Below the pieces are notes generated by a model, which saw only the letters and a list, made by a program, of their open reading frames with translations, was not told the DNA's origin and ran no database searches. 64,000 bases of DNA from Xenorhabdus indica (GTDB lineage Bacteria > Pseudomonadota > Gammaproteobacteria > Enterobacterales > Enterobacteriaceae). Below, in pieces: positions 31,921-42,409 of this stretch; position 1 is the first letter of the stretch; the number at the start of each line of letters is the position of its first letter. The translations under genes and the position numbers were made by a program. Where the stretch lies: NCBI RefSeq assembly GCF_014467235.1, contig NZ_NKHP01000005.1:1-64000 (forward strand). The letters are read 5' to 3'.

Positions 31921-33300
31921 ATGAAAAGTAAAAACACATTGCTCAGCGCACTCGCGATCAGTATTGGATTATCTTTGGCTTCGGTTCCAATGGTAAGTAA
32001 CGCAGCTTTACCTGCTGCCATGGCCTCTCAAGAATTGCCGAGCCTGGCTCCAATGCTGGAAAAAGTTCTTCCTTCTGTCGTTACCATACATGTTGCTGGT
32101 ACTGAGGTGCAAACCCAACAGCTCCAGCTACCAGAAGACTTCCAGTTCTTCTTTGGGCCAGGTTTTCCGCCAATGGAAAAAAGAAGCCGGCCATTCCAGG
32201 GATTAGGTTCTGGTGTCATTATTAATGTTGATAAAGGGTACGTACTTACTAACAATCACGTCATCAACAATGCGGATAAAATTAAAGTTCAGCTAAATGA
32301 CGGGCGTGAATATTCTGCCAAACTCCTCGGACGTGACCCACAAACTGACATTGCTCTTTTACAGTTAAAAGATGCCAAAAATCTGACTGCCATCAAATTT
32401 GCTAACTCAGATCAGCTACGTGTCGGTGACTATGCTGTTGCCATCGGCAACCCATTTGGGCTAGGGCAAACCGTTACCTCAGGGATCATTTCCGCCCTTG
32501 GCCGTAGTGGCCTGAATCTGGAAGGTCTGGAAAACTTTATTCAGACCGATGCCTCCATTAACCGGGGTAACTCTGGTGGTGCTCTGATTAACCTGAAAGG
32601 GGAGCTGATTGGTATTAATACTGCTATTGTCGCACCAAGCGGTGGCAATGTTGGTATTGGCTTTGCAATCCCAAGTAATATGGCCAAGAACTTAGCCGAT
32701 CAGCTGATTGCTCATGGTGAAGTAAAACGTGGCCTGCTCGGTATCAGAGGCACCGAAATGTCAGCAGATATCGCCAAGGCACTGAATATTGATGCGCAAC
32801 AAGGTGCATTTGTCAGTGAAGTCACGCCTAAGTCTGCCGCGGCTAAAGCAGGTATCAAGCCAGGAGATGTATTGGTTTCCATTGATGGCAAAAAAATTAA
32901 TAGCTTTGCTGAGTTAAGAGCGAAGATTGGCACTACTCTTCCAGGTAAAGAGGTCACAGTTGGTTTACTGCGTAAAGGGAAGCCAATGGAAGTCACTGTC
33001 ATACTGGAAAACAGTGAAAATCAGACAACTAAAGCGGAAAAACTGAGTATTGCTCTGCAAGGTGCAACTCTCAGCACTGGCATCGTGAATAACACTCCTG
33101 GTGTAAAAGTCGATGCAGTTGCCAAAAATTCATCAGCGGCAATGGTAGGTTTGCAGAAGAATGATTTGATTATCGGTGCTAATAATGTTCGAGTTAAAAA
33201 TATCAATGAACTGCAAAAAATACTGGAAGAAAAACCATCCGTTATTGCCCTGAATATTCTGCGTGGTAGCGATAACATTTACCTATTGCTGCATAATTAA
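31921..33300 (+). CDS. degQ: Periplasmic serine endoprotease/chaperone DegQ
   Basis: An HtrA-family periplasmic protease that degrades misfolded proteins. It is 459 aa (E. coli DegQ 455). The signal peptide ends near SNA (residue 28). The catalytic triad is His113 (TNNHVIN), Asp143 (TDIALLQL) and Ser218 (NRGNSGGAL). The LA loop is short, as in DegQ rather than DegP. Two PDZ domains follow (about 258-350 and 365-455), starting near RGLLGIRGTEMS. The next gene is degS, the standard degQ-degS pair, which also argues against degP. The spacer to degS carries a small tandem repeat and a hairpin. Confidence 0.96.
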   Translation: MKSKNTLLSALAISIGLSLASVPMVSNAALPAAMASQELPSLAPMLEKVLPSVVTIHVAGTEVQTQQLQLPEDFQFFFGPGFPPMEKRSRPFQGLGSGVIINVDKGYVLTNNHVINNADKIKVQLNDGREYSAKLLGRDPQTDIALLQLKDAKNLTAIKFANSDQLRVGDYAVAIGNPFGLGQTVTSGIISALGRSGLNLEGLENFIQTDASINRGNSGGALINLKGELIGINTAIVAPSGGNVGIGFAIPSNMAKNLADQLIAHGEVKRGLLGIRGTEMSADIAKALNIDAQQGAFVSEVTPKSAAAKAGIKPGDVLVSIDGKKINSFAELRAKIGTTLPGKEVTVGLLRKGKPMEVTVILENSENQTTKAEKLSIALQGATLSTGIVNNTPGVKVDAVAKNSSAAMVGLQKNDLIIGANNVRVKNINELQKILEEKPSVIALNILRGSDNIYLLLHN

Positions 33301-33330
33301 TCGATTATACCTCTATGAATTTCAGATTGT

Positions 33331-33362
33331 AGTGTGACAACAAAACAGTGTGACAACAAACA
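33331..33362. repeat. 16-bp tandem duplication between degQ and degS
   Basis: AGTGTGACAACAAAAC is followed immediately by a near-identical second copy. It lies in the 163-bp degQ-degS spacer. It is probably a recent slippage duplication. Confidence 0.7.
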
Positions 33363-33390
33363 ACCCGAAAGATAAAAGGTATAGAAAAGG

Positions 33391-33414
33391 CAGACACAGC
33401 ATAAGCTGTGTCTG
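33391..33414 (+). terminator. Hairpin after degQ
   Basis: CAGACACAGC-ataa-GCTGTGTCTG is a perfect 10-bp stem with no adjacent T-tract, although a T-run follows about 18 nt later. It may attenuate rather than stop transcription into degS. Confidence 0.45.
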
Positions 33415-33463
33415 CTCGCTTCTGTGCTATGCTTTTTTAACTTATTGATTATTGAATAATGCC

Positions 33464-34522
33464 ATGCTGATCAAATTACTGCGCTCCATATTGGTAGGAT
33501 TACTTATTGCAGCGATTTTACTGGTTGCCATACCATCACTGCGTCCCAATAAGTTAAATAATTTCCTATACAGCAACGACACAGAAGAACCTTCCAGTTA
33601 CAGTCAGGGCGTTCGCCGGGCAGCACCTGCTGTCGTTAACATCTACAGCACCAGTATAGGTAGCTTTTCTCATGAACCACGGGAGCTTATCCCTCTGGGT
33701 TCTGGTGTCATCATGAGTGAGCAGGGTTATATACTCACTAACAAACACGTCATCAATAAAGTGGGATCTATTATTGTGGCGTTGCAAGATGGGCATTTTT
33801 ATGAAGCACTGTTGGTCGGCTCTGATGGCCCGACCGATCTGGCTGTTCTCAAGATAAACGCTGAAAATCTCCCGGTGATCCCGATCAATCTCAAACATAC
33901 TCCCCATGTGGGCGATATCGTGCTGGCAATCGGCAACCCTTACAACTTAGGGCAGACAATTACTCAGGGTATTATCAGTGCAACCGGACGTGTCGGACTC
34001 AGCCCGACACGGCGACAAAATTTTCTGCAAACAGACGCGTCAATTAATCAGGGTAGTTCAGGCGGCGCGCTGGTTAATACCTTAGGAGAACTGGTAGGCA
34101 TTAATACGCTGTCATTTGATAAGTCTGAATTTGGTTCTACACCAGAAGGATTAGGATTTGCTATTCCCACAGGGCTTGCAACAAAAATCATGCAGAAATT
34201 AATCCGTGATGGACGAGTTATCAGAGGATATATTGGTATTTCAACAAAAGAACTGCCCAATATTCGTTCTTCAGGGACCAATATCCATCAAATTCAGGGA
34301 GTTCGGGTTTTCCAGCTTTTACCGGGCAGCCCCGCCAAAAAAGCAGGCATTCAAGTGGGGGATATCATCATCAGCTTCAACCATCAGCCTGCAATTTCAC
34401 CTCCCGAAGTCATGGATCAAGTTGCTGAAATCCGCCCCGGTAGCATCGTTCCTGTTACCGTTTTGCGCGATGGTCAAACCCTCACTTTCAACGTTACGAT
34501 TGAGGAATTTGATGAACACTGA
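33464..34522 (+). CDS. degS: Site-1 protease DegS, sensor of outer-membrane stress
   Basis: An inner-membrane-anchored periplasmic protease that cleaves RseA when its PDZ domain binds unfolded porin C-termini, starting the sigma-E response. It is 352 aa (E. coli 355). An uncleaved N-terminal anchor covers about 5-27. The triad is His95 (TNKHVIN), Asp125 (TDLAVLKI) and Ser199 (GSSGGALVN; E. coli has GNSGG). A single PDZ domain lies at about 255-350. The ATG at 33464 matches the E. coli start MFVKLLRS; an in-frame TTG at 33452 is ignored. It ends in a hairpin shared with murA. Confidence 0.96.
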   Translation: MLIKLLRSILVGLLIAAILLVAIPSLRPNKLNNFLYSNDTEEPSSYSQGVRRAAPAVVNIYSTSIGSFSHEPRELIPLGSGVIMSEQGYILTNKHVINKVGSIIVALQDGHFYEALLVGSDGPTDLAVLKINAENLPVIPINLKHTPHVGDIVLAIGNPYNLGQTITQGIISATGRVGLSPTRRQNFLQTDASINQGSSGGALVNTLGELVGINTLSFDKSEFGSTPEGLGFAIPTGLATKIMQKLIRDGRVIRGYIGISTKELPNIRSSGTNIHQIQGVRVFQLLPGSPAKKAGIQVGDIIISFNHQPAISPPEVMDQVAEIRPGSIVPVTVLRDGQTLTFNVTIEEFDEH

Positions 34523-34586
34523 GATCCATCATTAGATGGGAAACGCTCAGGTTTTCAGTGCAATTCTTTCCCTAATTTTCTCTCGC

Positions 34587-34627
34587 ATATTCTCTCCCCC
34601 ACATATTGGGGGGAGAATATATTTATC

Positions 34628-34628
<1 letters not shown>
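34587..34628. terminator. Hairpin between degS and murA
   Basis: ATATTCTCTCCCCC and GGGGGGAGAATAT (34587-34620) form a 13-14 bp stem with a 7-nt loop. On the plus strand ATTTATCC follows. It lies between convergent genes and probably serves degS and perhaps murA. Confidence 0.65.
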
Positions 34629-35884
<1,256 letters not shown>

Positions 35885-35938
35885 TCATGATTCTCTTATT
35901 TAATTCAAAGTGTGCTGTTCGCGGCGATGCAAACAACC

Positions 35939-36193
35939 TCAAAAGCCCTGGAGCTTGCGGTCACGTTGCCATTGTGCTGGTGTGTAGGTTTTAATTGACA
36001 AAGCGTGAATGCGGTTATCAGCGATGTATTCCATCAGGGGTGCATAAACAGTTTGCTGTTGTTTGACACGGCTTAGTTCACCAAAAATTTCACCCACTGC
36101 AATTACCTGAAAATGGCTACCATCACCACTAACGATAACTTCATCAAGCACCAACTTTTCCATCAGTACTTTTTTAATTTCATTAGTATCCAT
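35939..36193 (-). CDS. ibaG: BolA-family acid-stress protein IbaG
   Basis: An 84-aa BolA-like protein (E. coli IbaG/YrbA 84 aa), which works with monothiol glutaredoxins in iron-sulfur handling and acid tolerance. The BolA signature is visible: [19 protein letters not shown], then [29 protein letters not shown], including the conserved His of the final helix. It is upstream of murA and downstream of the mla operon, the E. coli order, but a strong terminator separates it from mlaB, so it starts its own unit. Confidence 0.95.
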   Translation of the reverse strand: MDTNEIKKVLMEKLVLDEVIVSGDGSHFQVIAVGEIFGELSRVKQQQTVYAPLMEYIADNRIHALSIKTYTPAQWQRDRKLQGF

Positions 36194-36261
36194 AGTTTGC
36201 TCACACTCGCTGTTAAAATAATAGTAGACGCCTATCGTAATGGAATCCAGGCGACTCTTAA

Positions 36262-36303
36262 ACCATGAAAAACGCCCTTATAAGACAAGGACTCATAAGG
36301 GCG
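36262..36303 (-). terminator. Terminator after the mla operon
   Basis: On the minus strand CGCCCTTAT (36303 to 36295) pairs with ATAAGGGCG (36281 to 36273), followed by TTTTTCATGG. It ends the mlaFEDCB transcript before ibaG. Confidence 0.75.
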
Positions 36304-36342
36304 ATATTATACCCACCATCTTTCTGGTGAGTTATTCTCAGA

Positions 36343-36672
36343 TTATAAATGGCCTGCAAACATACTTTGCAGACCATAAAGCGCAATAAGCGTTTTCAGG
36401 CGCTCCCCTATACCAGAAAATGTCAACCCTTTGCCTTGTTGCTGCCTGTCGCCTTTTATGCGAACAAATAAGGCCAGCCCCGTGGAATCCACATGTCCAA
36501 GTTGGGAAACATCAATATTGTCTATTTGCGCCAATACGCTGCCTCTTTCCTGCCAAAAGGATAGCAGGCTATCGCGATCCAACGTACCTTTCAGAAACAG
36601 CGTGTTTCCTTCTTGTTCCCAACTTAACTGCATTATTCTATCAGGCACTTTATCCTTTTTTCGGCTTTTCAT
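36343..36672 (-). CDS. mlaB: Phospholipid transport STAS protein MlaB
   Basis: A cytoplasmic STAS-domain subunit of the MlaFEDB inner-membrane complex, needed for MlaF ATPase assembly. It is 109 aa from the ATG at 36672 (E. coli 97). The STAS core reads QLSWEQEGNTLFLKGTLDRD, then NIDVSQLGHVDSTGLALFVRI, in which DSTG takes the place of the E. coli DTGG loop. The N-terminus has about 12 extra basic residues; a later start at the MQLSW methionine would give the E. coli length. The ATG is 1 nt from the mlaC stop, so translation is coupled. It is last in the operon. Confidence 0.9.
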   Translation of the reverse strand: MKSRKKDKVPDRIMQLSWEQEGNTLFLKGTLDRDSLLSFWQERGSVLAQIDNIDVSQLGHVDSTGLALFVRIKGDRQQQGKGLTFSGIGERLKTLIALYGLQSMFAGHL

Positions 36673-36673
36673 A

Positions 36674-37306
36674 TCACTTTTTCTTTTCCAAAGTGATTGG
36701 AACTTGTGCACTGATTTTCAGTTGCTCAGTTAAACCATCAATACCTTTCTGGCGCAGAATTTCCGACCACTCATTCTGTTTTGTCGTAATCATGCTCACG
36801 CCTTCTGCTATCATATCGTAAGCCTGCCAGTTTCCGGTTTTACTGTTTTTTCGCCACTGAAAGTCGAGACGAACAGGTGGTTGACCATTAGGATCTGTGA
36901 TGGTGACACGGATCGCTACGATGGTCTTATCACCCAGTGGTTGTTCAGGAGCAATCTGGTAATTTTGTCCATGATACATTGCCAGAGCCTGACCATAAGC
37001 TTGCTCCAGATAAGACTCAAACGCCTTGAAATAAGCATCACGCTGCTCTGGTGTTGCTTGCTTGTAGTAAGGCCCTAATACCAATGCCCCTGCATATTTT
37101 GCTTGCACATAAGGCATTAATTCCTGATGCACAATCTGACGCAGTATTTCAGGATTTGCCTGAATCTGCGGCTGTTCATTCTTCAAGCGAGAGAACGTTT
37201 TTTCTGCTGCATCTTTCATTAATGCATAAGGGTTGGTTTGATCAACAGCACTAGCGAATGGTGCAACCACCAGTAAGGCAACCATAAGTAATCGCTTAAA
37301 CATCAT
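36674..37306 (-). CDS. mlaC: Periplasmic phospholipid-binding protein MlaC
   Basis: A shuttle that carries phospholipid between the outer-membrane MlaA-OmpC complex and MlaFEDB. It is 210 aa (E. coli 211). The signal peptide [18 protein letters not shown] ends before [10 protein letters not shown]. Conserved segments are [49 protein letters not shown] and [20 protein letters not shown]. Several ATG codons cluster at 37303-37312; 37306 has AGGAG 8 nt upstream, while 37303 matches the E. coli N-terminus. It sits between mlaD and mlaB. Confidence 0.96.
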   Translation of the reverse strand: MMFKRLLMVALLVVAPFASAVDQTNPYALMKDAAEKTFSRLKNEQPQIQANPEILRQIVHQELMPYVQAKYAGALVLGPYYKQATPEQRDAYFKAFESYLEQAYGQALAMYHGQNYQIAPEQPLGDKTIVAIRVTITDPNGQPPVRLDFQWRKNSKTGNWQAYDMIAEGVSMITTKQNEWSEILRQKGIDGLTEQLKISAQVPITLEKKK

Positions 37307-37336
37307 TAGCATTTCTCCTAAGCAGTGGATTATGGG

Positions 37337-37846
37337 TTAATGTGCCTGTGCGGGCGCAGCAGAAGACTGGTGATCTCCGCCACCACTCTTGTACAGGAAC
37401 TGACCAATTAAGTCTTCAAGAACCATCGCAGGTTTGGTGTCCTCAATTCTATCTCCATCTTTTAGCATGGTGACGCCCAAATCAGGATCATCAAACCCGA
37501 CATTCAACGCGACATATTGTTCACCCAACAGACCAGAGGTCCGAATAGAAAGAGAACTGGAACTGGGAATGTTGTCGTACTGCGTGAAAATATCCAGCTC
37601 GACCTGTGGAGTATAGGTTTTCTTATCCAGCCAGATTTTCCCTACCCGGCCAATAACAACGCCCCCGATTTTGACAGGAGAACGTTCTTTCAATCCACCA
37701 ATATTGTCAAATGCAGCAGTGACACGATAAGTGGTCTGGCTACCAAAAGACCGAATATCAGCGACTTTCAGACATAAAAAAATGATTGCTGCCAGTGCAA
37801 TTACGACAAAACTTCCAACCCAAATTTCATTTTTCTTACTTTGCAT
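37337..37846 (-). CDS. mlaD: Outer-membrane asymmetry MCE protein MlaD
   Basis: A membrane-anchored MCE-domain subunit; the hexameric ring forms the periplasmic pore of the MlaFEDB complex. It is 169 aa (E. coli 183), with a shorter C-terminal tail. The transmembrane anchor is at about 7-27. The MCE domain at about 35-115 includes AAFDNIGGLKERSPVKIGGV, then SLSIRTSGLLGEQYVALNVG, and the helix MVLEDLIGQFLYKSGG forms the ring pore. The ATG at 37846 lies 4 nt after the mlaE stop and matches E. coli MQTKKNEIW; an upstream in-frame start at 37861 would overlap mlaE. Confidence 0.95.
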   Translation of the reverse strand: MQSKKNEIWVGSFVVIALAAIIFLCLKVADIRSFGSQTTYRVTAAFDNIGGLKERSPVKIGGVVIGRVGKIWLDKKTYTPQVELDIFTQYDNIPSSSSLSIRTSGLLGEQYVALNVGFDDPDLGVTMLKDGDRIEDTKPAMVLEDLIGQFLYKSGGGDHQSSAAPAQAH

Positions 37847-37850
37847 CGAA

Positions 37851-38633
37851 TTAGTTCCCAAACATCAGTGCTGTCAACACAAAATCCAAGCCCAATACTG
37901 CTAACGACGCATGAACCACTGTGCGCGTCGTTGCCCTGCTGATCCCTTCCGATGTTGGGATAGCGTCATAACCATTGAACAGCGCGATCCATGTAACCGT
38001 GATGGCAAAAACTACGCTCTTAAGAAAACAATTAAGTATATCTTTCTGCCATTCCACCGCTGACTGCATGGAAGACCAGAAAAAACCACTATCAATGCCT
38101 TTCCAATCTACACCGACCATCACACCGCCCAGAATGCCAACTGCAACAAAGATCATCGATAACAAAGGCATACTGATAAAACCAGCCCAGAAGCGTGGGG
38201 CGACGACCCGACGTAATGGGTCAACTGCCATCATTTCCAAACTGGAAATTTGTTCTGTCGCTTTCATCAAGCCAATTTCTGCGGTCAATGCAGAACCTGC
38301 GCGACCCGCAAACAAGAGTGCCGTCACTACCGGGCCTAATTCTCGCAACAGCGATAAAGCTACCATCATGCCAAGACTACCTTCAGCACTGAAAGTTCTC
38401 AGCACCAAATAACCCTGCAATGCCAAAACCATGCCAATAAATAAACCTGAAACAACAATAATCAGCAGTGACTGTACCCCTACGCTATAAAGCTGCTGAC
38501 GCAATGATAACCATTGTCTGGCAGGTTCCGGTTTACCAATAATTGCGCTGAACAGCATGAACCCCGCACGGCCGAATGAAGCGGCAACTTCAATCGCTCG
38601 CCTGCCTAATGTTGCCAATGCCCGTGTTAACAT
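37851..38633 (-). CDS. mlaE: Mla permease subunit MlaE
   Basis: The permease subunit of the phospholipid ABC transporter MlaFEDB, 260 aa as in E. coli. Five to six hydrophobic helices are seen. Family segments are [40 protein letters not shown], then [20 protein letters not shown] and the C-terminal [20 protein letters not shown]. The ATG at 38633 gives the E. coli length; the ATG at 38639 would add two residues. It lies about 30 bp after mlaF in the operon. Confidence 0.96.
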   Translation of the reverse strand: MLTRALATLGRRAIEVAASFGRAGFMLFSAIIGKPEPARQWLSLRQQLYSVGVQSLLIIVVSGLFIGMVLALQGYLVLRTFSAEGSLGMMVALSLLRELGPVVTALLFAGRAGSALTAEIGLMKATEQISSLEMMAVDPLRRVVAPRFWAGFISMPLLSMIFVAVGILGGVMVGVDWKGIDSGFFWSSMQSAVEWQKDILNCFLKSVVFAITVTWIALFNGYDAIPTSEGISRATTRTVVHASLAVLGLDFVLTALMFGN

Positions 38634-38666
38634 CAACATTCCATTATCCTAATAACTATTTTGTTA

Positions 38667-39482
38667 CTAACTAATTTTATTAGCTAATAACTCGGTTTTA
38701 TAATCCCCCGCAGGGAAACGGAAAGGCACTGGACCATCAGCAATGCCATCAAGGAACTGTCGTACCTGTTGATCCTGATTCATTTTCAATTGCTTCGGTG
38801 TACCTTCTGCAATGACCTTTTTTTCAGCCACAATGTAAGCATAATCAGCAATACTTAATACTTCAGGAACATCATGAGAAACCACAACACAGGTGACACC
38901 AAGAGCGTGATTAAGTTCATCGATCAACTTTACCAGAACACCCATTGTAATCGGATCCTGACCAACAAATGGCTCATCAAACATGATTAAATCAGGATCT
39001 AGTGCAATCGCTCTCGCCAAAGCTGCCCGCCTTGCCATACCCCCAGACAACTCCGAAGGCATCAATTGAGCAGCACCACGCAATCCTACTGCTTCCAGTT
39101 TCATCATTACCGTAGTATAAATTAACTCTTCGGGCAGATCGGTATGCTCACGTAATGGAAAAGCAACATTGTCAAAAACATTCAGATCCGTAAATAACGC
39201 ACCTGACTGAAATAACATGCTCATTTTCTTACGGACGGCATAAAGGCGAGGACGGGATAATGCAGGGATATTATCGCCATCAAACCAAATCTCACCACGC
39301 TCAGGACGGATTTGCCCACCAATCAAACGCAGCAGAGTCGTTTTTCCAATACCAGAAGGGCCCATGATGGCGGTTATTTTCCCTTTGGGGACGGTCAAAT
39401 TAATATCAGCAAAAATTGGGCGTTGACCACGGGTGAAATACATTCCGCTGATCTCAATAAGATTTTCTGTTTGTTGACTCAT
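38667..39482 (-). CDS. mlaF: Mla ABC-transporter ATPase MlaF
   Basis: The ATPase that drives phospholipid movement by MlaFEDB to keep the outer leaflet free of phospholipid. It is 271 aa (E. coli 269). Walker A is GPSGIGKT at 41-48, the signature is LSGGMARRAALARAIA, Walker B is LIMFDEPFVGQD, and the H-loop is VVVSHDVPEV. It is first in mlaFEDCB and divergent from yrbG across a spacer of about 230 bp that contains the operon promoter. Confidence 0.97.
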   Translation of the reverse strand: MSQQTENLIEISGMYFTRGQRPIFADINLTVPKGKITAIMGPSGIGKTTLLRLIGGQIRPERGEIWFDGDNIPALSRPRLYAVRKKMSMLFQSGALFTDLNVFDNVAFPLREHTDLPEELIYTTVMMKLEAVGLRGAAQLMPSELSGGMARRAALARAIALDPDLIMFDEPFVGQDPITMGVLVKLIDELNHALGVTCVVVSHDVPEVLSIADYAYIVAEKKVIAEGTPKQLKMNQDQQVRQFLDGIADGPVPFRFPAGDYKTELLANKIS

Positions 39483-39709
39483 TATTGATAGCCCTTAATT
39501 GTTAATAAACTAATTGCTTACTGTTTCCAAATAATCAGTGATGCATACTACAAAAAAATTGCCAAATTTGCGTTAGTAAAGTGATAGCAAATTTTACTTT
39601 TTATCGTTCGACCTTCAGAATATATAACTCTGACTAAATAAATATTTTTGTTTATAAATCAACCAACACTGGCATTGTGCTCAATTAAATCTTATCTAAG
39701 GAACACATC

Positions 39710-40678
39710 ATGTTTCTGACTATTGTACTGCTCATTACTGGGTTGATTTTACTGGTGTACGGTTCTGATAGATTAGTATATGGTGCTGCGGTATTTGCCC
39801 GCGCATTAAAAATACCCCCTTTTATTATCGGCCTGGTGGTCATGGGAATCGGCACCTCTTTGCCAGAATTGATGGTATCTGTCACCGCAAGCCTGAATGG
39901 GTTACCAAACATGGCTGTGGGTAATGCAATCGGTTCTAATATTACAAATTTACTGTTAATTACCGGCGCTGTCGCACTTATTCGTCCAATAACAGTACAA
40001 TCAGAAATTTTGCGGCGAGAATTACCTTTGATGTTGTTGATTATAGGGTTCGCAGGCTACTTATTGTCCAATAACTACCTGAGTCGTTTGGATGGCATTG
40101 TTCTGTTGTTTACCGCTCTATTTTTCATATCAATAATGATAAAAATGACAGCAAACTCCCAATGTAATGATAGCGACAACTACACACGGGAACGGGACTC
40201 AGAACTGCCCATTGAAGGCAACAAAGGAATCGCGCTGCTTTGGGTTGTTTTAGGATTAATTATCTTACCGATATCTACCCGCATGGTAATTGATAACGCC
40301 ACCGTAATTGCACATATTTATGGTATCAGTGATCTGGTTATTGGACTGACAATTTTGGCTGTGGGAACAAGCCTGCCTGAACTTGCTACTTCTATTGCTG
40401 CGGCCATTAAAGGTGAAAATGATATGGCAATAGGAAATATCATTGGTTCTAATGTTTTCAACATGACCTTTGTATTAGGTATTTCCAGCATATTTTCACC
40501 CAGTGTTATTTCACCCTATGCCTTTTCCCGGGATTTTTGGATCATGATGGCAGCAAGTGTACTATTCACGCTATTCTGTGTGAGGAGAAAACATCGGTTG
40601 AACCGATTGAACGGCGCGCTATTACTTGGCTGTTTTATCGCTTATTTTGTCATACTTTTTGTGATGTCTGGTGATTAA
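39710..40678 (+). CDS. yrbG: Calcium/sodium antiporter YrbG
   Basis: A 322-aa inner-membrane protein of the Ca2+/cation antiporter family (E. coli YrbG 325 aa). It has the two inverted alpha repeats with the ion-binding motifs GIGTSLPELMVS and AVGTSLPELATS, each followed by an IGSN helix start (AIGSNITNLL and IIGSNVFNMTFVLG). About ten transmembrane helices are seen, with a charged cytoplasmic loop near 145-165. E. coli YrbG is not essential and its physiological ion is not settled. It precedes kdsD, as in E. coli. Confidence 0.94.
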   Translation: MFLTIVLLITGLILLVYGSDRLVYGAAVFARALKIPPFIIGLVVMGIGTSLPELMVSVTASLNGLPNMAVGNAIGSNITNLLLITGAVALIRPITVQSEILRRELPLMLLIIGFAGYLLSNNYLSRLDGIVLLFTALFFISIMIKMTANSQCNDSDNYTRERDSELPIEGNKGIALLWVVLGLIILPISTRMVIDNATVIAHIYGISDLVIGLTILAVGTSLPELATSIAAAIKGENDMAIGNIIGSNVFNMTFVLGISSIFSPSVISPYAFSRDFWIMMAASVLFTLFCVRRKHRLNRLNGALLLGCFIAYFVILFVMSGD

Positions 40679-40737
40679 TATCCGGTAATTAATGTACTGA
40701 ATAATTACCGATTGAATGGGAAGGAGTGGGAGTAGAA

Positions 40738-41706
40738 ATGCCTAAGATCGATTTTCAGCAAGCGGGTAAGAGAGTATTACATATCGAACTCGACGGATTG
40801 ACGAGATTGGAACAGTACATCAATGATGATTTCAACAAAGCCTGTGAATTAATGTTTGACTGCGAGGGCAAAGTCATTGTCATGGGGATGGGTAAATCCG
40901 GCCATATAGGAAGGAAAATGGCGGCAACATTTGCCAGCACCGGAACTCCGTCGTTCTTTGTCCACCCCGGAGAAGCCAGTCACGGTGATCTCGGCATGGT
41001 GACCCCAAAAGACATTGTCATAGCAATTTCCAATTCCGGTGAGTCCAATGAGATCCTCGCCTTAATTCCGATACTTAAACGGCAAAAAGTCCCGCTCATC
41101 TGTATGACAAATAACTGTAACAGTAGTATGGGCAAAGCCTCTGATGTCCATCTGTGCATCAAAACACCACAAGAAGCCTGCCCATTAGGATTGGCACCCA
41201 CAACCAGTACAACCGCAACGCTGGTCATGGGCGATGCCCTGGCCCTTGCACTACTGGAAGCCCGTGGTTTTACCGCAGAAGATTTCGCCCTTTCCCATCC
41301 CGGTGGTGCACTTGGACGCAAACTTTTGCTACTGGCCAGTGACCTAATGACCACTGATGATGACATTCCCCGAGTACCTCACACTGCCACCCTGCGTGAA
41401 GCATTAATAGAAATCACACGAAAAAAACTAGGCATGACTGTCATCTGTGGTGATGATATGCAGATCGATGGTATCTTTACTGACGGGGATCTACGCCGCG
41501 TTTTCGATATGGGTATCGATTTAAACAACGCCAAAATTTCTGACGTTATGACCACAGGGGGTATCCGCATCAAACCGAATGCGTTAGCTGTTGATGCCCT
41601 GAATCTGATGCAATCACGCCATATTACCTCCCTGCTGGTTACAGAAGGCAACACCTTGCTTGGTGTATTACATATGCATGACCTATTACAAGCAGGAGTT
41701 GTATAA
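40738..41706 (+). CDS. kdsD: D-arabinose 5-phosphate isomerase KdsD
   Basis: Converts D-ribulose 5-phosphate to D-arabinose 5-phosphate for Kdo synthesis. It is 322 aa (E. coli 328). The N-terminal SIS domain has VIVMGMGKSGHIGRKMAATF, ISNSGESNEILALIP and SHPGGALGRKLLLLASDLM. Two CBS domains cover about 205-322 (GMTVICGDDMQIDGIFTDGD, MQSRHITSLLVTEG). The ATG at 40738 has GGGAG 5 nt upstream, which decides against the in-frame GTG at 40726. It is followed by kdsC. Confidence 0.96.
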   Translation: MPKIDFQQAGKRVLHIELDGLTRLEQYINDDFNKACELMFDCEGKVIVMGMGKSGHIGRKMAATFASTGTPSFFVHPGEASHGDLGMVTPKDIVIAISNSGESNEILALIPILKRQKVPLICMTNNCNSSMGKASDVHLCIKTPQEACPLGLAPTTSTTATLVMGDALALALLEARGFTAEDFALSHPGGALGRKLLLLASDLMTTDDDIPRVPHTATLREALIEITRKKLGMTVICGDDMQIDGIFTDGDLRRVFDMGIDLNNAKISDVMTTGGIRIKPNALAVDALNLMQSRHITSLLVTEGNTLLGVLHMHDLLQAGVV

Positions 41707-41826
41707 AAACCCGTCATATAAATCTGGTAAGATAGTAATAAACAGGTCTGCAACCAAGGGCCTGTCACAATTTAATACTGGTTATAACACAATGCTAGTG
41801 ACAATAATGTAGTAGAGAATTTCTGA

Positions 41827-42390
41827 ATGAAGCAAAACGAATATCTGGATACCTGTTATGGCCCAGTAAATAAAGAAATTATCGCGAAAGCCAAAAAGAT
41901 CCGTCTATTGATCTGCGATGTTGATGGAGTCATGTCGGATGGCCTGATATACATGGGCAATGAGGGCGAAGAGCTGAAAGCCTTTAATGTTCGTGATGGT
42001 TACGGTATCCGTTGTTTAATTACCTCCGGTATCGAAGTTGCAATTATAACTGGTCGCCAAGCCAAGTTGCTGGAAAATCGCGCAAAAACTCTTGGTATTA
42101 CCTATCTTTACCAAGGTCAGAACGATAAGATTTTGGCGTATCAGGAACTGTTGGATAAACTAGCGCTACAACCTGAACAGGTTGCCTATATCGGCGATGA
42201 CCTGATTGATTGGCCTGTCATGGCTCAGGTCGGATTATCGGCCGCGGTGGCCGATGCTCACCCACTCTTACTGCCGAAGGCCGATTATGTGACTCAGATT
42301 GCTGGTGGTCGTGGGGCAGTCAGAGAACTTTGTGATTTGGTGCTTTTCGCTCAGAATAAGCTTGAAGATGCCAAAGGGTTATCAATATAA
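41827..42390 (+). CDS. kdsC: 3-deoxy-D-manno-octulosonate-8-phosphate phosphatase KdsC
   Basis: Dephosphorylates Kdo-8-P to Kdo in lipopolysaccharide synthesis. It is 187 aa (E. coli 188), a HAD-superfamily C0 enzyme. The nucleophile motif is CDVDGVMSDG (Asp31, Asp33), motif II is ITGRQAKL, and motif III-IV is YIGDDLIDWPVM. The C-terminal tail runs to residue 187. It is preceded by kdsD and followed 19 bp later by lptC, the conserved kdsD-kdsC-lptCAB order. Confidence 0.97.
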   Translation: MKQNEYLDTCYGPVNKEIIAKAKKIRLLICDVDGVMSDGLIYMGNEGEELKAFNVRDGYGIRCLITSGIEVAIITGRQAKLLENRAKTLGITYLYQGQNDKILAYQELLDKLALQPEQVAYIGDDLIDWPVMAQVGLSAAVADAHPLLLPKADYVTQIAGGRGAVRELCDLVLFAQNKLEDAKGLSI

Positions 42391-42409
42391 AATATGAACT
42401 GAAAAAAGA

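Noticed and set aside
36420-36821. 133-codon frame antisense to mlaB and mlaC
   Set aside because: It is Cys- and Phe-rich in a way typical of antisense shadows, and both sense genes are well supported.
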